A stretch of DNA of 39,449 nt from Chitinophagales bacterium (GTDB lineage: Bacteria; Bacteroidota; Bacteroidia; Chitinophagales; Saprospiraceae). How positions within the stretch are numbered: the first letter of the stretch is position 1; the number at the start of each line of letters is the position of its first letter. The notes beneath the pieces are model-generated. The model was given only the letters and a program-made list of their open reading frames with translations. It did not search any database and was not told where the DNA came from. The position numbers and the translations under genes were made by a program. This document shows, in pieces, positions 33,822 to 39,449 of this stretch. The DNA lies in contig JAIXKS010000070.1 of assembly GCA_026928325.1 (NCBI GenBank), positions 1 to 39,449 on the forward strand, written 5' to 3'.

Positions 33822-35840
33822 TTATTTGCTAATTACGATTTTACCGTATTTGCTACCTACATTGGTATTGATTTTCATGAGGTAGATACCAGAAGTCAAA
33901 GATTCAACAGGCATTTTCAATAATACATGACCGCTTTGTTGTTCGAAAACTTTAGATTGGCTGATTGAGCCGTCCATATTGTATAATTCTATGGTTACAT
34001 CTGAAGTTTGAGGTAAAACAAATTCTACATTGGCATAGTTATCTGCTGGATTTGGGTAGATGTTTAACGCTGCGTCGAGTTCAACTTCTTTTGTACCTGT
34101 GATATATCCAAAGTTTATAGCTTCGTCGATGGTTGATGTATTGGCATTCATTACGACAGCATTTCTTAGTAATACCGGTATGATATGCATGGTCTTTTGA
34201 TTCCACTTATTGTCTAATTTAATAGAGAAATATACGACATGCTTCGTACCTTCTTCTAAAGAACCAGTCAGAGAATTGGCTGTAGTTCGAGATAAACCAC
34301 TAACGGCTCTAGCTACGTGATTATACACCATTTTCGAAGCCGGAACCGGGTTTGGAAGTAGTTCGTAGCCGCCCATAACACCAGATCCACCACCTGCATA
34401 AGCATTGGCTTGATTGTATGCTGAAGTTGTACCTTTTACACCGTCTTCTGTTAAGACTAGCGAAACATAGTAATTACCTACTCCTTTTTGTAAAAACTCT
34501 ACCTCAACGGAGACGTCAAGCGTATTGGTTTCTGTATCAAGACGAGCACCGGACTCTAACTTTGCTACAGGTGCTTTAACGATGTTTTCTAAGAAAGGCG
34601 CTTCTGTTACGCTCGGGTCGATATCCGAACCTCGATCTACTTTACAGTTTGGATAAGCTGAAAAACCTAAAAACTGTTCGTATTCTGCAAGTCTCATAGG
34701 TTCTGTGCTACTACCTCCGTGCATGGCTATAGGAATAAATAAGTCGTTGTAAATATCGTTATATCTATCCATAAACACAGCACCTCTTGGACACCATGGA
34801 CACCAAGTACCGGTAGCCTCTTCTACTAAAACGCGCTTGTGTGCAGCAGGTACGATAGCATCTAGAACATAAGTGAAAATATTGTTACAATTTTCATCAT
34901 CTCCATCTTGATCATTTACTTTTGTAATAACAACAGTCATCACGTTAGCACCATTTTGAAGTACAACTTCCGGAAGGTAGATTAATGATTTTTCGTTTCT
35001 TTTAAGGTTTAGGTCGTTGAGTTGATATACTTCATCATCTAGTCCTGTAGCTGAAAATACAACTTCTGCACTTTTGATTACCGTAGTACCATTGTTTTGA
35101 ATATAGCAAATAGGGCTATCGCTGCTTCCTGAAAGCTTGGTTGATGCCCATGTAAAACCGGTGATACTAGCATCTAAATCCAAAGTACTCGCTGATGGGT
35201 CATGTGAAAAAAATACATCATCAACATAGAAAGTACAATTGCCATTGGTAGGATAGATGTCTAGGAATGCAACACTATTAAGCGTGTTGGCAAAAGAACC
35301 TCGGCATTCACCATTAATCAATACTCTCCATAAGTTAGCTGATAAGTTAATATTAAATTCTAAATCAAACCATTCGTCTATCGGAAATCGAGTGGCTAGC
35401 AAATTTGTACCACCATTAGTTAAATCCATGATACCGTTTGTTCCAAAATTGGCATCTAAAGCCCATGCATCTCCAATTTTTTCGTTAGCTTGTAGGTTGA
35501 AGTATGCTGTTTTTTTACTTGGAATAAATAAACTCATTTTTAAGACGAAGGTACCTTTTGTAAATTTCTCTCCAAAAGGAAGCACGAGATCCATTGGACC
35601 ACCTGAATTGTTTTGGGCTTGGATGAGAATAGAATTGCTCGGAGATTTGGATTTGTCCGAAACAATTTTTGCGTCTTCATCGGTACCAGGTTTCCCAGAC
35701 CAAGTTGTCCATGCGCTATTATTAAGACCCAAGTACGAGCCTTCAGGATAGCTGTCAAAGTTGTCGCTAAAACTCACTTGTGCTTGGATGCCATAAGTAA
35801 GAAATAGGCTAAATACTAATAGTGTATATAATTTTTGCAT
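33822..35840 (-). CDS. Omp28-related secreted protein with thioredoxin-like CxxC and T9SS sorting domain
   Basis: 672 aa. Signal peptide about 1-20 (ends GIQAQ). Residues about 22-215 are a jelly-roll-like beta sandwich (FSDNFDSYPEGSYLG ... FYVDDVFF). About 225-330 looks like a CARDB/Ig-type unit. About 335-470 is the Omp28/thioredoxin-like part with GTWCPWCPRGAVFMDRY and CPWC at 347-350. The last ~75 residues are a T9SS type A domain (LNIYPNPADNYANVEF ... SGIYLMKINT). Secreted, probably surface-attached. The CPWC motif suggests a thiol-disulfide role, but this is unproven for the family. Flanked by a -7 element and a terminator. Confidence 0.85.
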   Translation of the reverse strand: MQKLYTLLVFSLFLTYGIQAQVSFSDNFDSYPEGSYLGLNNSAWTTWSGKPGTDEDAKIVSDKSKSPSNSILIQAQNNSGGPMDLVLPFGEKFTKGTFVLKMSLFIPSKKTAYFNLQANEKIGDAWALDANFGTNGIMDLTNGGTNLLATRFPIDEWFDLEFNINLSANLWRVLINGECRGSFANTLNSVAFLDIYPTNGNCTFYVDDVFFSHDPSASTLDLDASITGFTWASTKLSGSSDSPICYIQNNGTTVIKSAEVVFSATGLDDEVYQLNDLNLKRNEKSLIYLPEVVLQNGANVMTVVITKVNDQDGDDENCNNIFTYVLDAIVPAAHKRVLVEEATGTWCPWCPRGAVFMDRYNDIYNDLFIPIAMHGGSSTEPMRLAEYEQFLGFSAYPNCKVDRGSDIDPSVTEAPFLENIVKAPVAKLESGARLDTETNTLDVSVEVEFLQKGVGNYYVSLVLTEDGVKGTTSAYNQANAYAGGGSGVMGGYELLPNPVPASKMVYNHVARAVSGLSRTTANSLTGSLEEGTKHVVYFSIKLDNKWNQKTMHIIPVLLRNAVVMNANTSTIDEAINFGYITGTKEVELDAALNIYPNPADNYANVEFVLPQTSDVTIELYNMDGSISQSKVFEQQSGHVLLKMPVESLTSGIYLMKINTNVGSKYGKIVISK

Positions 35841-35883
35841 ACTTGAAAATTTAAAATATTTGATGAATATAAAACTGCAAGTG

Positions 35884-35891
35884 CAAACATA
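35884..35891 (-). promoter_or_regulatory. -7 element TATGTTTG of the Omp28-like gene
   Basis: The minus strand reads TATGTTTG, 43 bases before the ATG at 35840. Confidence 0.45.
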
Positions 35892-36012
35892 ATTATAATT
35901 GCTGTTAATTTGTAGAAATTAATTGTAAAAATATTTCCCATTTTTAAAAAAGATGACAAAACCTGCTAAAATGTAAGAATATGGTGTTCTGCATACCATA
36001 AAGCCTTTGCTG

Positions 36013-36177
36013 CTTGTGCTCTGTGAACAAAAAAATCTTAATAAAATGTTGTTCTTTTTCCAAATCTCATCGTTAAAAATACGCGCCATAGTTACCACTA
36101 TGCCTGCGTTTTTTGCCTTGATCTTTTAAAAAATAACTTCCATTATAATTTAAGTCTTTTTAGAGGCAGAGCACTAG
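36013..36177 (+). repeat. MITE-like repeat, copy 5
   Basis: 165 bp, with left end CTTGTGCTCTGTGAACAAAA (two changes from consensus) and right end GGCAGAGCACTAG. It is the most diverged full-length copy (for example AAAATACGCGCC in the middle). It lies between the two large T9SS cargo genes. Confidence 0.88.
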
Positions 36178-36233
36178 CATTAGTTTAATGCTCGTTAAGG
36201 TGCATCGTCTTCCTAATATAGGATAGCGTGCAT

Positions 36234-39038
36234 TTACATTTTGATGATTTTAAAATGCTTCAATTTGTGGTCTTTGCGCAAGCTTAAAATGTACATACCT
36301 GGTGGAAATGAACGCATATCTATATCCTTTTGCCAGTTCGATAGTCGAATGACAGATTGAGAGGATAGATTGGTCAAAATAAGTTCATCTACCAGACGAT
36401 CAACGGTTATATGCAGCCAATCTGCAACGGGATTGGGCGTGATGTTTATGTCGTTGTCCGTATAGTTTAGAGTCGCAGAGGTTGTATCCACGTAGATGGT
36501 CAATAATTTTAAATCGCTATCGCAAAATAGTAAATTAGAATAAACTTCAAGGTCATAAAAATACAAATAAACCGTAGGGCCAAAAGTGGATGTTTTGATC
36601 TGAATAACATCGTCTATGAGGTATGGATATGCGGTTTTTCCTGATGTTCTAGCCAATCGCGGTGACTTGAATCCTAAGTTGGCCTGATTGACCCTTTCGT
36701 CGGTCGCTATGGTGTATTCTCCGGGAATGAGTTCCGCATCTAAAGTTAAGACAGAAGGCCCAATCGGCAAGGTATAATCTCGTGTAAATACCGTATCTTG
36801 ATCATTTTTCAAAATGTAGATTCTTCGAGTTCCAGGCGTATCGGTATCGACTTTGAGTTGGTGTAGAATACATAAGGATTCGACGTTAAAGGCCATGGCG
36901 CCCGAGGCTGTGTTGGTGTGATATTGGTTGGAAATAGGTATATCATGTTCGCCGGTCGTGGCTGTTTTAAAATCAAGCAGTTCACTAGCGATAGCTCCAA
37001 AGGCCGTCGTTGCAGATAGAGGCTCTGTTATAAACGTGCTTCCAGAGAAAACGGGATTTTCAAAATCTGGGCTTTTGTACCAGTTGGTTGTAGCAGCCGA
37101 AGATTTTAATATGGCTTGTTGTCCGATTGCAACATAATCGCCCACTACTTCAAAGTCAAAAGAAAATGCAGTTGCTACGAGGCTGTCTTGAAGTGTTTGT
37201 CCGCAGTAATCCTCAGCAGTGACGCGAACAAGACCTGACTGATTTACGACGAAGGACGGTGCCAAAATGCTATCTTGCCAGATGAAGGTTGATCCATTGA
37301 CCGCGGGTGATATTTCTAATGTGCTTCCTTCACAAAAGGATATAAAGTCGTCTGTTAGAATATTAGTCGATGGCGAAAAGCAACCTGAAACCACTTTGAT
37401 GGGTTTGCTTATGGTAAGACAGCCGTCAATATCGGTCATGGATACGTGATATATACCCGGACTTACCGAAATTGTTGTGCTTGAAGCACCATTACTCCAT
37501 GCGTAATTGGCAAAGCCTGGTAGGGCGTTCAGTTCGATGGGTTGATTTGTATAAATCAAGGGTTCGTCATATAACTCGACTTGTGGCGTTATGCAGGTAG
37601 ATTCTTGGATGAGGTAGGTCCTGTTAGGTGTGAGATTGGTGAAAACCTCCTTGATGCCAGAAGGCCAACGCACTACGAGACTGTCAATATCCGCATTTTG
37701 TCCCATTCCGAAAATTTGCTGCAAAGAATTGCAGATGCCGTAGCTTTCGCCGCCTTTTATCGTTCTGATTTGGAAGCCGTTGGGCGTGTATAACGTGAGA
37801 TGTGCACCGATTGCCGAATGATTAGAAGTGGATCCAAGGAGATTAAACTTGATATAGTTGTTATCATTGGCGTTGTTGAGCCAAAGTTGATCTTCTGAGA
37901 GTCCTACTTCATTGACAGGAAGACCGAGATGGGCGTGAATATCCGGGAAGCCATCATCATTGTAATCGCCAACCGTAAAAGAATGTACGGTCACTTTTCC
38001 AAAGATATTTTTGATGATGTCAAATCGCATGTTGCCTTGATTATGGAGGAGAATACCGCTTTCTGCACCCGACAAAAGGATGTCAATGAGGCCGTCATTG
38101 TCGATATCAAGCGTGATGGCTTGGAAGCTAAAGGAAGACAATTCCTCTGAAAGTGGTCTTTCTTCAAAGTGGTCATGTTCTATATTTTCCATGAGTTGAT
38201 GTGGCGAATAATGGTTGACAACTAAGGCATCCATATCGCCGTCATTGTCAAAGTCTTCGACAGCTGTTACCCAAGTTTGCGAACCGCTATTGAGGTTGAA
38301 TGTCGCACCGCTTTCTGTAAAAGTTCCATCGCCATTGTTGATATACAACCGGTTGATTCGCCTTTTATCCGTAGGGTCATCAACGCCTGCTTTGCACTTC
38401 GAAAGTACCATATCCGGAAGAAAGTCGCCATTGATATCCGTCCATACGACGCCATAATTTCCCGAACCATCGGTATTGTCATTTTCAAGAAAATCGATGA
38501 TGGCTTTTTCGCGTAGAGAGCCCGTTTTGTCGTTGATATAAAATTTAGGTGGGCCATCTTCGTTGCATAAAAAATAGTCTAGCCAACCATCGTTGTTGAT
38601 ATCCACGATAGATGATCCTTGGGCATATACATTGGTCGTAAATGATTTTTTGGTCAAAGGCCCGGAAGTATTTAAAGTAGTGATTGTGCCTTGGGAGTAT
38701 TCTCCGGTAGTGATGATTTCGATGAGGCCGTCATTATTCAAATCTCCCGCAGCTAACGACCACTCTCTAAGGTTGGATGTTTTGATTTGATGGCCAGGGA
38801 TGAGTTCGAAATGCTTGCCACTACTCAAGATGGTTTTCAAGGTTAGTCCTCGATCGATGACGATGATGTCATCTATCAGATCTCCATTGATATCTAGGGA
38901 AGCACCGGGCATGACACTTCGCGTCGGGATAGCGGACTTAAATTGACGGGTTTTATCGCTTAAAAAAGATTGACTTATGGCCATATTACTTATAAATACA
39001 GCGCATGTGGTGATTAGGCCTATAATATTTTTGTGCAT
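36234..39038 (-). CDS. Large secreted FG-GAP/VCBS-repeat protein with ASPIC/UnbV and T9SS sorting domains
   Basis: 934 aa from ATG 39038 (MHKNIIGLITTCAVFISNMAISQ), which gives a clean signal peptide; in-frame ATGs at 39050 and 39077 are less likely. Residues about 30-385 hold FG-GAP/VCBS-type repeats with Ca-binding-like DxNxDG motifs (DINGDLIDD, DLNNDGLIE, DINNDGWLD, DINGDFLPD, DFDNDGDMD, DIDNDGLID, DYNDDGFPD). About 395-480 is the ASPIC/UnbV domain (SAIGAHLTLYTPNG, SLVVRWPSGIKE). Ig-like segments follow, and the end is a T9SS type A domain (NITPNPVADWLHITVD ... FPPGMYILSLRK). Likely a cell-surface or adhesion-type protein. Confidence 0.87.
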   Translation of the reverse strand: MHKNIIGLITTCAVFISNMAISQSFLSDKTRQFKSAIPTRSVMPGASLDINGDLIDDIIVIDRGLTLKTILSSGKHFELIPGHQIKTSNLREWSLAAGDLNNDGLIEIITTGEYSQGTITTLNTSGPLTKKSFTTNVYAQGSSIVDINNDGWLDYFLCNEDGPPKFYINDKTGSLREKAIIDFLENDNTDGSGNYGVVWTDINGDFLPDMVLSKCKAGVDDPTDKRRINRLYINNGDGTFTESGATFNLNSGSQTWVTAVEDFDNDGDMDALVVNHYSPHQLMENIEHDHFEERPLSEELSSFSFQAITLDIDNDGLIDILLSGAESGILLHNQGNMRFDIIKNIFGKVTVHSFTVGDYNDDGFPDIHAHLGLPVNEVGLSEDQLWLNNANDNNYIKFNLLGSTSNHSAIGAHLTLYTPNGFQIRTIKGGESYGICNSLQQIFGMGQNADIDSLVVRWPSGIKEVFTNLTPNRTYLIQESTCITPQVELYDEPLIYTNQPIELNALPGFANYAWSNGASSTTISVSPGIYHVSMTDIDGCLTISKPIKVVSGCFSPSTNILTDDFISFCEGSTLEISPAVNGSTFIWQDSILAPSFVVNQSGLVRVTAEDYCGQTLQDSLVATAFSFDFEVVGDYVAIGQQAILKSSAATTNWYKSPDFENPVFSGSTFITEPLSATTAFGAIASELLDFKTATTGEHDIPISNQYHTNTASGAMAFNVESLCILHQLKVDTDTPGTRRIYILKNDQDTVFTRDYTLPIGPSVLTLDAELIPGEYTIATDERVNQANLGFKSPRLARTSGKTAYPYLIDDVIQIKTSTFGPTVYLYFYDLEVYSNLLFCDSDLKLLTIYVDTTSATLNYTDNDINITPNPVADWLHITVDRLVDELILTNLSSQSVIRLSNWQKDIDMRSFPPGMYILSLRKDHKLKHFKIIKM

Positions 39039-39131
39039 CGTATTCAGCATAAGGTTTTGAATTGTAAAATTACACATTATTTATTATCATTGCCTTTGAT
39101 GTAGGTATTTATTTTTTTTATGGATTTAGCA

Positions 39132-39296
39132 CTAGTGCTCTGTCCACAAAATAATCTTAATGAAATGTCGTTCTTTTTTCAAACCTCATCGTTAAAAATA
39201 CTCGCCATAGTTACCACTATGTCTGCGTTTTTTGCCTTGATCTTTAAAAAAACAACTTCCATTATTATTTAAATCTTTTTATAGACAGAGCACTAG
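39132..39296 (+). repeat. MITE-like repeat, copy 6
   Basis: Full 165-bp copy with both ends perfect: CTAGTGCTCTGTCCACAAAA at the left, CTTTTTATAGACAGAGCACT(AG) at the right. Adjacent to copy 7, with which it shares the CTAG at 39293-39296. Confidence 0.92.
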
Positions 39297-39449
39297 TGCT
39301 CCGTCCACAAAAATATCTTAATGAAATGTCGTTCTTTTTTCAAACCTCATCGTTAAAAATACTCGCCATAGTTACCACTATGTCTGCGTTTTTTGCCTTG
39401 ATCTTTAAAAAAACAACTTCCATTATTATTTAAATCTTTTTATAGACAG
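39293..39449 (+). repeat. MITE-like repeat, copy 7 (cut by the window end)
   Basis: Directly follows copy 6, sharing CTAG, and is nearly identical to it (same ATGTCG and CAAACCTC variants). So one tandem copy probably arose from the other. The window ends within its right terminal repeat (TATAGACAG). Confidence 0.92.

Overview
The window looks like chromosome from a free-living member of the Bacteroidota, probably on the Saprospiria/Chitinophagia side, though the exact placement is uncertain. Three secreted proteins end in a Por/type IX secretion (T9SS) sorting domain. At least twelve genes have a TAnnTTTG -7 element, the promoter type of this phylum, and few starts have a Shine-Dalgarno sequence. 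Both ends of the window lie inside copies of one repeat of about 165 bp, so this is probably a contig or segment broken at that repeat.

Region 1 (1-4366) is an AT-rich accessory module. It holds an XRE-type regulator with its own promoter and operator, a 57-aa acidic protein, an AlbA_2/HATPase-like protein ending in a KTSC domain, a free-standing KTSC protein, and a protein with a PD-(D/E)XK nuclease signature. The genes are closely spaced and on one strand. I do not recognise this as a named system. A defence or conflict module is the most economical reading, but that is inference.

Region 2 (4367-9577) is core metabolism and envelope: coaX, a half-length DUF1456 gene, a membrane-anchored protein of unknown role, a LolC/E-type permease and asnS.

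Region 3 (9587-15902) is a four-gene RND multidrug efflux operon on the minus strand (GbsR/MarR-like regulator, MFP, RND pump, outer-membrane factor). A near-perfect 18-bp palindrome lies in its promoter.

Region 4 (16053-25376) has a small beta-barrel protein, an ABC exporter, an ArsR-like regulator convergent with a PfkB sugar kinase, a two-TM protein, a T9SS cargo protein, and an MltD-like transglycosylase with LysM.

Region 5 (25587-39449) mixes housekeeping genes (aspS-hisS) and two large T9SS cargo proteins (Omp28-like and FG-GAP/UnbV) with mobile DNA. An IS1182-family element sits between two copies of the short repeat. An IS256-family element is flanked by an 8-bp target duplication. 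A repeat-rich, gene-free stretch lies at 31786-32374. The short repeat (seven copies, all in one orientation, terminal inverted repeats, CTAG at the ends) behaves like a MITE. No tRNA, rRNA or CRISPR array was seen.
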